Below, piece by piece: positions 1 to 6,491 of a stretch of 10,376 nt of DNA. The notes beneath the pieces are model-generated. The model saw only the letters and a list, made by a program, of their open reading frames with translations, ran no database searches and was not told where the DNA came from. Numbering within the stretch: position 1 is the first letter of the stretch; every line of letters begins with the position of its first letter. This DNA comes from Acidithiobacillus ferruginosus. Lineage in GTDB: Bacteria; Pseudomonadota; Gammaproteobacteria; Acidithiobacillales; Acidithiobacillaceae. The stretch covers positions 1 to 10,376 of the forward strand of contig NZ_JABBDR010000106.1 of NCBI RefSeq assembly GCF_018854495.1, read 5' to 3'. A program made the position numbers and the translations under genes.

Positions 1-1
1 C

Positions 2-628
2 AGCAATCCCGTGGAGACCAGCCTCATTTTGCCTTTTATACCGCATGTGTTGATCCCGATGGGCGCCGGCTTCATCGTTTTCAGTTATTTCGTGATTGTC
101 GGCACCTCCAATGCCGTGAACCTGACCGACGGTCTGGACGGCCTGGCCATCGTCCCGACGGTCATGGTCGCCGGCGCGCTCGGCGTATTTGCCTACGTAT
201 CGGGCAACGCCGTCTTTGCCCGCTACCTGGACGTACCCTGGGTGCCGGGCTCCGGCCAGATGCTGATATTCTGCGGGGCACTGGTGGGTGCGGGGCTGGG
301 TTTTCTATGGTTCAACACCTATCCGGCTGATGTTTTCATGGGCGATACCGGCGCGCTCGCGCTGGGTGCGGCGCTGGCCATCGTCGCCATCGTCGCCCGT
401 CAGGAACTGGTGCTATTCATCATGGGCGGCGTGTTCGTGGTAGAAACCTTGTCCGTCATCATTCAGGTGGCCTCCTTCCGGCTCACCGGCAAGCGGGTCT
501 TTCGCATGGCGCCCCTGCATCATCATTTTGAAAAAAAAGGCTGGCCCGAACCCCGGGTGGCGGTCCGTTTCTGGATCATCACCGTGATTCTGGTCCTCGT
601 TGGCCTTTCCAGTCTGAAGATCCGCTGA
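2..628 (+). CDS. mraY: phospho-N-acetylmuramoyl-pentapeptide transferase MraY, 3' part
   Basis: MraY is the integral membrane enzyme that moves phospho-MurNAc-pentapeptide from UDP to undecaprenyl phosphate, giving lipid I. The window opens inside the gene: 208 codons remain of a family length near 360, so roughly the N-terminal 150 residues lie upstream. The open frame runs through the first base, and the GTG at 11 is only an internal valine. Visible family signatures are [11 protein letters not shown] (from 119), the FMGDTG aspartate motif (from 335) and the HHH motif in APLHHHFE (518-526), followed by GWPEPRV. These carry residues known to bind Mg2+ and substrate. About six hydrophobic membrane segments can be read in the remaining part, the last one ending just before the C-terminal LKIR. 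Similarity to the E. coli C-terminal half is very high. It ends in TGA one base before murD. An A8 tract at 531-538 encodes Glu-Lys-Lys. Confidence 0.97.
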   Translation, partial: SNPVETSLILPFIPHVLIPMGAGFIVFSYFVIVGTSNAVNLTDGLDGLAIVPTVMVAGALGVFAYVSGNAVFARYLDVPWVPGSGQMLIFCGALVGAGLGFLWFNTYPADVFMGDTGALALGAALAIVAIVARQELVLFIMGGVFVVETLSVIIQVASFRLTGKRVFRMAPLHHHFEKKGWPEPRVAVRFWIITVILVLVGLSSLKIR

Positions 629-629
629 C

Positions 630-1976
630 ATGGACATGAACGGGAAAAAAGCACACATCGTCGGCATGGGCAAGACCGGACACTCCCTCTTGCGTACGGC
701 CCTGCGCCTGGGCGCTCATTGCCGAGCGGCCGACACGCGTCTGCTACCAGACGCCGCCGACTTGCAGCGCCGTTATCCAGCAGTCGATTTTCATTTTGGC
801 GACATGCCCGAGGACCTGTTTCTGGAGGCGGATATTCTTCTGCTCAGCCCAGGGCTGGCACCGTCGCTGCCCGCCCTCGTCAGCGCCAGACGGGCCGGCG
901 TCCAAATACTGGGCGATATTGAACTTTTTGGCCGGATCGCCCGGGCGCCCATCGTCGCGATCACCGGCAGCAATGGCAAAAGCACCGTCACCACCCTGGT
1001 GGGCGAAATGGCACGGGCCGCGGGACTGCGCGCCGCCGTCGGCGGTAACCTCGGCACCCCCGCCCTCGACCTTCTGCCGGAAACAGGGCCCGAGCCCGAT
1101 CTCTATGTCCTTGAGCTTTCCAGCTTCCAGCTTGCGGCCTGCCAGGATTTCCACCCCCACGCCGCCGCCATTCTCAACCTGAGCCCGGATCATCTGGACT
1201 GGCATGGTGACTATGCGGCCTATGGTGCCGCGAAAACCCGCATTTTCCGGGCGATGGGCGCAGGGGACACTCTGGTACTGAACGCCGGAGACACTTTTAC
1301 GGCCGCCCTGCCGCCCCAGGTCCCTGCGGGCGTGCAGGTACAGTTCTTTGGTGGCGTTGACGAACACGACGCCGGTATCACGGGTGACCGGCTCTGCCTG
1401 CGCAGCGACGGTCCCCTGCTGGATTTGGATCAACTCCCGCTTCGCGGCGCGCATAACGCCGAAAATGCGCTGGCCGCCGCCCTGCTGGCCCGCGCGATGG
1501 CCGTCCCTGTGACGGCCATCCGCCAGGCGTTGAGCACTTTCCCGGGCCTACCCCACCGCCTTGCCCGGATCGCCGAGGTCAACGGTGTGAGTTACTACGA
1601 CGATTCCAAGGGCACCAACCTGGGCGCGACCCTCAAAGCCATGTCCGGCTTGCCGGGGCCCCTGGTGATGATACTCGGCGGCGATGCCAAGGGGGCCGAC
1701 CTGAGCCCTCTGCGGGAGGCCTGTCGCGGGCAGCGTGGCGCTGTCGTCCTCGGTAAGGACGGGCCACAAATCTCCGCTCTGCTCGCCGGAATACTGCCCG
1801 TCGAGAGTGCCCGGAACATGGCACAGGCGGTCGAGAAAGCGGCGGCGCTGGCGCGGCGCGGCGACCAGGTGCTGCTCTCGCCCGCCTGCGCCAGTACCGA
1901 CATGTTTACCGATTATCAGGATCGCGGCCGTCAATTCGCCGTGGCGGTACGGGCCCTGACGGAGGATCTGGCATGA
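630..1976 (+). CDS. murD: UDP-N-acetylmuramoyl-L-alanine:D-glutamate ligase MurD
   Basis: This cytoplasmic ATP-dependent ligase adds D-glutamate to UDP-MurNAc-L-Ala. At 448 residues it has the usual length. An N-terminal Rossmann-like UDP-binding domain starts with VGMGKTG (residues 11-17). The central ATPase domain has the P-loop TGSNGKST (112-119), LELSSFQL (161-168), LSPDHLDWH (184-192) and K202 in AAKTRIF, which aligns with the carbamylated lysine of E. coli MurD (K198). HNAENALAA (275-283) is the conserved ligase motif. The C-terminal domain shows DDSKGTN (324-330), GGDAKGADL (350-358) and SPACAS (417-422). The residue after SPACAS is Thr, where a hydrophobic residue is common. The ATG at 630 starts one base after the mraY stop. 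A second in-frame ATG at 636 is possible, but neither has a clear Shine-Dalgarno, so reinitiation after mraY is likely. The end overlaps ftsW by four bases. Confidence 0.98.
   Translation: MDMNGKKAHIVGMGKTGHSLLRTALRLGAHCRAADTRLLPDAADLQRRYPAVDFHFGDMPEDLFLEADILLLSPGLAPSLPALVSARRAGVQILGDIELFGRIARAPIVAITGSNGKSTVTTLVGEMARAAGLRAAVGGNLGTPALDLLPETGPEPDLYVLELSSFQLAACQDFHPHAAAILNLSPDHLDWHGDYAAYGAAKTRIFRAMGAGDTLVLNAGDTFTAALPPQVPAGVQVQFFGGVDEHDAGITGDRLCLRSDGPLLDLDQLPLRGAHNAENALAAALLARAMAVPVTAIRQALSTFPGLPHRLARIAEVNGVSYYDDSKGTNLGATLKAMSGLPGPLVMILGGDAKGADLSPLREACRGQRGAVVLGKDGPQISALLAGILPVESARNMAQAVEKAAALARRGDQVLLSPACASTDMFTDYQDRGRQFAVAVRALTEDLA
1961..1965 (+). promoter_or_regulatory. ribosome binding site of ftsW
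   Basis: GGAGG lies seven bases before the ftsW ATG and inside the end of murD. With the ATGA overlap it supports both independent initiation and coupling to murD termination. Confidence 0.8.
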
Positions 1977-3145
1977 CCAGGCCGAGCTGGTGGTTGGCGG
2001 AAGACGGGCCCGCAGACACGGTCCTGTGGTGGATCATCCTGATTCTGCTGGGCTTCGGCCTCGTCATGGTGTACTCGGCCAGCGCCCCCATTGCCCAGCA
2101 CGAAACCGGCAACCCTTTCTTCTTTGCGGAGAGGCAGGGCATCTACGCCAGCCTCGCCGCCGCCGTGCTTTATTATACCAGCCGCGTCGATCTGGACTTC
2201 TGGGAGCGCATCACTTTCCCGCTGATGGGCATTTCTCTCATCGCCCTGGCCATGGTTTTTGTTCCATTCGTCGGGGTATCGGTGAATGGCTCCCACCGCT
2301 GGATCAATTTCCTGATCGTCCGCCTGCAACCTTCCGAGTTGCTGAAATTTGCCCTGCTGCTTTTCCTCGCCCGCTACGTGGTACGCAAGGGGGAGTTGCT
2401 GGGACGCATCAAGGAAGGTCTCTGGCCGATTTTCGTAGTGCTGGGTCTGCTGGGTCTGCTTTTGCTCCTGCAACCGGATTTCGGCTCCTACGCGATGGTG
2501 GTGCTCCTTACCGGAGTGATGCTTTTCCTGGGGGGACTGCCCTTGGGTTACGTCCTCCTGGCCGGCATCGTGTCGGGTAGCGCCCTGGGGATTTTGGCCG
2601 TATCAGCGCCTTATCGCCTGGCCCGCATCACGACCTTCCAAAACCCCTGGGCGGATCCCTACGGCGCCGGATTCCAGTTGGTGCAATCTCTCATTGCCTT
2701 TGGGCGTGGTGGCGTCTTCGGAGTCGGTCTGGGCGACGGAGTAATGAAATATTTCTACCTGCCCGAGTCCTATACAGACTTCATTCTGGCGGTGATCGGC
2801 GAAGAGCTCGGCATGATCGGCGTGTGGTCCCTGGCGATTCTCTACGGCATCGCCTGCTGGCGGATCTACCGCGTCGGCCGGCGCGCGGCGGCGGCCGGGG
2901 ATGCCTTCTTCGCGCTTTTCTGCTACGGCACGCTGACCTGGTTTGGCGGCGAGGCGGTCATGTCCATGGGCGTGAATCTGGGCGCTTTACCGACCAAGGG
3001 TTTTGCCCTGCCCCTGATCAGTTACGGCGGCAGCGCCCTGGTCTTTCTCTGCGCCGCGCTGGGCGTCGTCCTCGGCGTCAGCCGCCGCTATCCGGCCGTA
3101 CACAAGGGCTCAGTCGTGATCCGGGAGGAACTCCAGAATGGCTGA
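1973..3145 (+). CDS. ftsW: septal peptidoglycan glycosyltransferase FtsW (SEDS family)
   Basis: FtsW is the polytopic SEDS-family glycosyltransferase that polymerises lipid II at the septum together with FtsI. The 390 residues are largely hydrophobic, with about ten membrane segments, the first at roughly 19-40. SEDS hallmarks are RLQPSELLKFALLLFLARY (117-135), LLQPDFGS (165-172), NPWADPYGAGFQLVQSLIAFG (from 224) and YLPESYTDFILAVIGEELG (262-280). The last contains D269, which aligns with the proposed catalytic aspartate (E. coli FtsW D297). LPTKGFALPLISYGG (339-353) near the C-terminus is also typical. FtsW is favoured over RodA because of this motif set and because the gene sits between murD and murG, the invariant ftsW place in dcw clusters. 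The ATG overlaps the murD stop as ATGA, and GGAGG at 1961-1965 is well placed upstream. A 9-bp tandem duplication at 2441-2458 encodes Leu-Gly-Leu twice in a membrane helix. Confidence 0.97.
   Translation: MTRPSWWLAEDGPADTVLWWIILILLGFGLVMVYSASAPIAQHETGNPFFFAERQGIYASLAAAVLYYTSRVDLDFWERITFPLMGISLIALAMVFVPFVGVSVNGSHRWINFLIVRLQPSELLKFALLLFLARYVVRKGELLGRIKEGLWPIFVVLGLLGLLLLLQPDFGSYAMVVLLTGVMLFLGGLPLGYVLLAGIVSGSALGILAVSAPYRLARITTFQNPWADPYGAGFQLVQSLIAFGRGGVFGVGLGDGVMKYFYLPESYTDFILAVIGEELGMIGVWSLAILYGIACWRIYRVGRRAAAAGDAFFALFCYGTLTWFGGEAVMSMGVNLGALPTKGFALPLISYGGSALVFLCAALGVVLGVSRRYPAVHKGSVVIREELQNG
2441..2458 (+). repeat. 9-bp tandem duplication in ftsW
   Basis: CTGGGTCTG occurs twice head to tail, in codon phase, encoding Leu-Gly-Leu twice (residues 157-162) in a hydrophobic helix. 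It is a short replication-slippage type repeat that would change length by three residues without breaking the frame. Confidence 0.7.
3123..3129 (+). promoter_or_regulatory. ribosome binding site of murG
   Basis: GGGAGGA is eight bases before the murG ATG, within the last codons of ftsW. It fixes the murG start at the residue expected from the family N-terminus. Confidence 0.8.
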
Positions 3146-4220
3146 CAGCGTCCTGATCGCAGCGGGTGGCACCGGAGGCCATGTCTTCCCGGCACTGGCG
3201 GTCGCCGATGCGCTGCGCGCCCAAGGCGTGGAAGTGACTTTTGCGGGGACGGCCACCGGAATGGAAGCGCGCCTCGTGCCCGAGCGCGGCTACACGTTAC
3301 ATACTCTGGATATGCAGGGCCTGCGCGGCAAAGGCATCAGACGCTGGTTGCGCGCGCCGTGGCGGGTGAGCAGGGCCATTCTGCAGGCGCGCCGGATTTT
3401 GCGGCAGACCCGGAGTCATGTGGTCCTGGGTATGGGGGGTTATGTCACCGCACCCGTCGGCATCGCCGCCTGGACCTTGGGGCGCCCGCTCTGTCTGCAC
3501 GAACAGAATGCCGTCGCCGGGCTCAGCAATCGTTTGCTGGCCCCACTGGCCAGGCGGGTTTTTCTCGGCTTCCCCGGCGCCCGCCTGGCCCGCGGTGAGT
3601 GGGTGGGGAATCCGGTGCGCGAGGCCATTCACGCCTTGCCGACGCCACAGGAACGCTTCCGCGACCGCAAAGGTCCGGTGCGCCTGCTCATCATGGGCGG
3701 CAGCCAGGGTGCCAAGGTGCTGAACGCCGTCAGTGCCGCCGCTCTGAGCGGTATGAACGACGCCGAGCGCCCTGCCATCTGGCATCAGACGGGCAGGGAT
3801 CACGCGGAAAGCACCCGGGCGGCTTACGCGCAGGCGGGTATCGACGCCAAGGTAGAACCTTTCATAGACGATATGGCAGCAGCGCTGGGTTGGGCCGACC
3901 TCGCCCTCTGCCGCGCCGGTGCCGCCACCATCGCCGAACTGGCCGCCGCAGGTCTCGGCGCCATCCTGATCCCCTTCCCCTTCGCAGTGGACGATCATCA
4001 GGCCGCTAACGCCCGTTTCCTGGAAAAGGCCGGTGCGGCCCGCATGCTGCGTCAGGAGGGACTGGACGCCCCGCAACTGCGCGACGTGCTGCGTCCCTTG
4101 CTGGCCGATCCGGAACTCCGCCTGCGCTGGGCAGAGGCGGCACGCCGGCAGGCCAAGGGCGACGCCGCCGCCACCGTTGCGGCAGCATGTATGGAATGCG
4201 CGGGAGGCACAGATGCGTAA
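3138..4220 (+). CDS. murG: lipid II synthase MurG (UDP-GlcNAc transferase)
   Basis: MurG is a GT-B glycosyltransferase at the inner face of the cytoplasmic membrane. It transfers GlcNAc from UDP-GlcNAc to lipid I, making lipid II. The 360 residues are full family length. The N-terminal acceptor domain has the glycine-rich loop GGTGGH (10-15), MGGYVTAP (99-106) and HEQNAVAG (121-128). The C-terminal donor domain has the second glycine loop GGSQGAKVLN (187-196), CRAGAATIAEL (258-268) and PFAVDDHQAANA (281-292), which bind the UDP-GlcNAc nucleotide and sugar. Key His15, the GGS loop and DDHQ are all present, so the enzyme should be active. The start at 3138 gives a protein beginning MADSVLIAAGGTGGH, as expected, with GGGAGGA at 3123-3129 eight bases upstream. 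It overlaps the ftsW end by eight bases and the murC start by eight bases. Confidence 0.98.
   Translation: MADSVLIAAGGTGGHVFPALAVADALRAQGVEVTFAGTATGMEARLVPERGYTLHTLDMQGLRGKGIRRWLRAPWRVSRAILQARRILRQTRSHVVLGMGGYVTAPVGIAAWTLGRPLCLHEQNAVAGLSNRLLAPLARRVFLGFPGARLARGEWVGNPVREAIHALPTPQERFRDRKGPVRLLIMGGSQGAKVLNAVSAAALSGMNDAERPAIWHQTGRDHAESTRAAYAQAGIDAKVEPFIDDMAAALGWADLALCRAGAATIAELAAAGLGAILIPFPFAVDDHQAANARFLEKAGAARMLRQEGLDAPQLRDVLRPLLADPELRLRWAEAARRQAKGDAAATVAAACMECAGGTDA
4202..4207 (+). promoter_or_regulatory. ribosome binding site that fixes the murC start
   Basis: GGGAGG is five bases before the ATG at 4213, inside the end of murG. It decides for this start over the in-frame ATG at 4033, which has no such site and would add 60 unrelated residues. 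Confidence 0.85.
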
Positions 4221-5607
4221 CTGGGTACGACAAATCCACATGGTCGGAATCGGCGGCAGCGGCATGCGCGGCATAGCCGAGGTGCTGCTGAATCTCGGCT
4301 ATGCCGTCTCCGGTTCTGATCTGCGGCCCGGCAATTCCACCCTGCGCCTGACGGATTTGGGGGCGCGGATTTTCAGCGGCCACGAAGCAGCCAATGTGCG
4401 CGGCGCCGATGTGGTCGTGATTTCTTCGGCCATTCCCGAAAGCAATCCCGAGGTGCAGGCCGCCCGCACGCTGCGCATCCCCGTCATCCGCCGCGCCGAG
4501 ATGTTGGCGGAGCTGATGCGCTTCAAGCAGGGCATCGCCATCGCCGGCACCCACGGCAAAACCACCACCACCAGCCTGGTGGCAAGCATTCTCGGCGCTG
4601 GCGGACTGGATCCCACCTTCGTCATCGGTGGCCGCCTGAAAAGTGCCGGCACCCATGCCGCCCTCGGTAGCGGTGAATATCTGGTGGCAGAAGCGGACGA
4701 ATCCGATGCCTCCTTCCTCTATCTCTCACCCGTCATGGCCGTCGTCACCAATATTGACGCCGATCACATGGAAACCTACGGCGGCAGCCTCGACAATCTG
4801 CGCGGCGCCTTCCTGCAATTTCTCCAGCGCCTGCCCTTCTACGGCCTCGCCGTCCTCTGCACCGATGAAGCCGTGGTCGCCGGCCTCATCCCCGAATTGC
4901 GCACCCCCGTGCTGCGCTACGGTTTCGGTGACGATGCGGATTTACAAGCGCGTGATGTCACCGTGCAGGGCATCGGCAGTCGCTTCGCCGTGTGGCGGCG
5001 GGTGGACAGCGACTATGTCCATTGGCTGGACGTGGAACTCGGCATCCCCGGCCGCCATAACGTCCTCAATGCCCTCGCCGCCATCGGTATCGCCAGCAAG
5101 GTGGGCATACCGGAATCCACCATTGTCGCTGCTCTGGCCGACTTTCGTGGGGTCGGCCGCCGCTTTGAGCTGGTCGGTACCTTCGCTGGCGTTACCGTGG
5201 TGGATGATTACGGCCACCATCCCCGGGAAATCGCCGCCACCATTGCCGCAGCCCGCTCCGTATGGCCGGAGCGGCCGCTGGTGGTGGCCTTTCAGCCCCA
5301 CCGCTACAGCCGCACCCAGGCGCTTTTCGCGGATTTCGTCAGCAGCCTGGCGGCGGCGGACCGGGTGATTCTGACGGATATATATAGTGCCGGCGAAAAA
5401 CCCCTGGCCGGCGTCACCGGCGGTGCCCTCGCCGAGGCCATGGCCGCCCAGGGCATAGCCGTCCGTTTTCTGCCCGACTTGCTGACCGCACCACAACAAC
5501 TCCGTGCCGAACTTCCTGCCAATGCGGTGCTGCTGACCCTCGGTGCCGGCAGCATTGCCCGTCTAGCGGCACAATGGCCCCAGGTTTTCGGGGAGGATCC
5601 CTCATGA
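4213..5607 (+). CDS. murC: UDP-N-acetylmuramate:L-alanine ligase MurC
   Basis: MurC is the cytoplasmic Mur ligase that adds L-alanine to UDP-MurNAc, the first residue of the stem peptide. The protein is 464 residues, normal for the family. Domain 1 has the UDP-binding loop IHMVGIGGSGMRGIAEVL (8-25) and SGSD (33-36). Domain 2 has the P-loop AGTHGKTTTT (111-120), EADESDASF (160-168), TNIDADHMETYGG (179-191) and GRHNVLNALAA (280-290). Domain 3 has VVDDYGHHPREI (329-340), FQPHRYSRT (360-368) and DIYSAGEKP (389-397). The reading frame is open 60 codons further upstream, but that extension lies inside murG and looks nothing like MurC. The ATG at 4213 has GGGAGG nine bases before it and starts exactly at the conserved N-terminus. 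Arg19 in GSGMRG stands where small residues (Gly, Ser, Cys) are usual. It overlaps murG by eight bases and murB by four. Confidence 0.98.
   Translation: MRNWVRQIHMVGIGGSGMRGIAEVLLNLGYAVSGSDLRPGNSTLRLTDLGARIFSGHEAANVRGADVVVISSAIPESNPEVQAARTLRIPVIRRAEMLAELMRFKQGIAIAGTHGKTTTTSLVASILGAGGLDPTFVIGGRLKSAGTHAALGSGEYLVAEADESDASFLYLSPVMAVVTNIDADHMETYGGSLDNLRGAFLQFLQRLPFYGLAVLCTDEAVVAGLIPELRTPVLRYGFGDDADLQARDVTVQGIGSRFAVWRRVDSDYVHWLDVELGIPGRHNVLNALAAIGIASKVGIPESTIVAALADFRGVGRRFELVGTFAGVTVVDDYGHHPREIAATIAAARSVWPERPLVVAFQPHRYSRTQALFADFVSSLAAADRVILTDIYSAGEKPLAGVTGGALAEAMAAQGIAVRFLPDLLTAPQQLRAELPANAVLLTLGAGSIARLAAQWPQVFGEDPS
5590..5597 (+). promoter_or_regulatory. ribosome binding site that fixes the murB start
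   Basis: GGGGAGGA lies six bases before the ATG at 5604 and nine before the ATG at 5607. It sits downstream of the in-frame ATG at 5574 and so argues against that longer start. Confidence 0.85.
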
Positions 5608-6491
5608 TGCATGCCATTGGTGGCCGTCTGCGCCTGGGGGAACCCATGCGTCGCCACACCAGTTGGCGGGTCGGCGGACCGGCCGACCGCTTCTATCTGC
5701 CCGGCACACTGGAAGATTTGCAGGCTTTCCTGCAGCATTTCGCCACCGCCCCCATCACCTGGCTCGGGCTGGGTAGCAATGTGCTGGTGCGGGATGGCGG
5801 TCTGCGCGGTACCGTCATTTGCCTGGCCAACACCCTGGATGCAATCACCCTCGATGCGTCCGGCCTGGTTCATGCCGGCGCCGGCGCCGGCGCCGTCAAG
5901 ATCGCTCATTTCGCGGCCAAAGCCGGGCTTGCGGGCGCCGAATTCCTGGCCGGCATACCCGGCACCCTGGGCGGCTGCCTGACGATGAATGCGGGGGCCA
6001 ACGACGGCGACACCTGGAGCCTGGTGGAATGGGCCGAAGTCCTGCACCCCGACGGCCGAGTGCAACGTCTGTCCCGCTCCGAGTTCCAGGTGGGTTACCG
6101 CGAGGTGCAGGGTCAGGGCGCCGCCTGCTTCATCGCCGCGGGATTGCGCCTGTCGCCCGAAGACAGCGACATCGTCCTGCGGCGCCTGCGTGCCTGGCAG
6201 GAACGCCGCGCCGCCACGCAGCCCCTGGAATGGCCGAGCTGCGGTTCCGTCTTCCGCAATCCGCCCGGCGATCATGCCGCCCGGCTCATCGAGGCCGCAG
6301 AACTCAAGGGCCTGCGTTATGGGGACGCCGAAGTCAGCACCCAGCACGCCAATTTCATCATCAACCGCGGTGCCGCCCGCGCCGAAGAGATCGAGGCACT
6401 GGTGGCCAACGTACAACAAGAGGTCCTCCACCGCTTCGGCATCGAACTTCAGCCGGAGATGCGGGTCCTCGGGGAGGTGGCCGATGTCTGA
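5604..6491 (+). CDS. murB: UDP-N-acetylenolpyruvoylglucosamine reductase MurB
   Basis: MurB is a cytoplasmic FAD-dependent reductase that uses NADPH to convert UDP-GlcNAc-enolpyruvate to UDP-MurNAc, the substrate of MurC next door. The 295 residues fit the shorter type II form better than the roughly 340-residue E. coli type I enzyme. FAD-binding features are RRHTSWRVGGPAD (16-28), LGLGSNVLVRDGG (54-66) and LAGIPGTLGGCLTMNAGAN (115-133). Catalytic residues can be placed as Tyr165-Arg166 in GYRE, Ser215 in CGSVFRNP, and Glu285 in LQPEMRVLG; Ser215 and Glu285 match the proton donor and glutamate known in E. coli (S229, E325). The start is the ATG at 5604 (overlapping the murC TGA as ATGA) or the adjacent in-frame ATG at 5607; GGGGAGGA at 5590-5597 supports either. 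An in-frame ATG at 5574 lies upstream of this ribosome site and is unlikely. Residues 91-97 are an AGAGAGA run from a hexamer repeat. Confidence 0.97.
   Translation: MMHAIGGRLRLGEPMRRHTSWRVGGPADRFYLPGTLEDLQAFLQHFATAPITWLGLGSNVLVRDGGLRGTVICLANTLDAITLDASGLVHAGAGAGAVKIAHFAAKAGLAGAEFLAGIPGTLGGCLTMNAGANDGDTWSLVEWAEVLHPDGRVQRLSRSEFQVGYREVQGQGAACFIAAGLRLSPEDSDIVLRRLRAWQERRAATQPLEWPSCGSVFRNPPGDHAARLIEAAELKGLRYGDAEVSTQHANFIINRGAARAEEIEALVANVQQEVLHRFGIELQPEMRVLGEVADV
5874..5894 (+). repeat. GCCGGC hexamer repeat in murB
   Basis: Three copies of GCCGGC plus a GCC lie in codon phase and encode alternating Ala and Gly at residues 91-97, in the VxAGAG region of the FAD-binding domain. Gain or loss of a unit would add or remove Ala-Gly without a frameshift. 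Confidence 0.75.
6471..6477 (+). promoter_or_regulatory. ribosome binding site that fixes the ddl start
   Basis: GGGGAGG is six bases before the ATG at 6484, within the murB 3' end. It rejects the much longer open frame running back to 5989, which is murB read in another frame. Confidence 0.85.

Noticed and set aside
2165..2182. TTTATTATACC in ftsW as a possible -10 box
   Set aside because: No -35 element upstream, and the next gene start is nearly 1 kb away.
3297..4274. 325-codon open frame on the - strand opposite murG
   Set aside because: A shadow of a GC-rich gene with biased codons; low-complexity protein with no family motif.
4643..5368. 241-codon + strand open frame inside murC
   Set aside because: Pro/Ser/Ala-rich out-of-frame reading of murC, which has all its motifs intact in its own frame.
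5368..5395. TATATATA stretch in murC as a possible -10 box
   Set aside because: No -35-like element stands at a suitable distance, and the bases are explained by Asp-Ile-Tyr-Ser of the conserved DIYSAGEKP motif.
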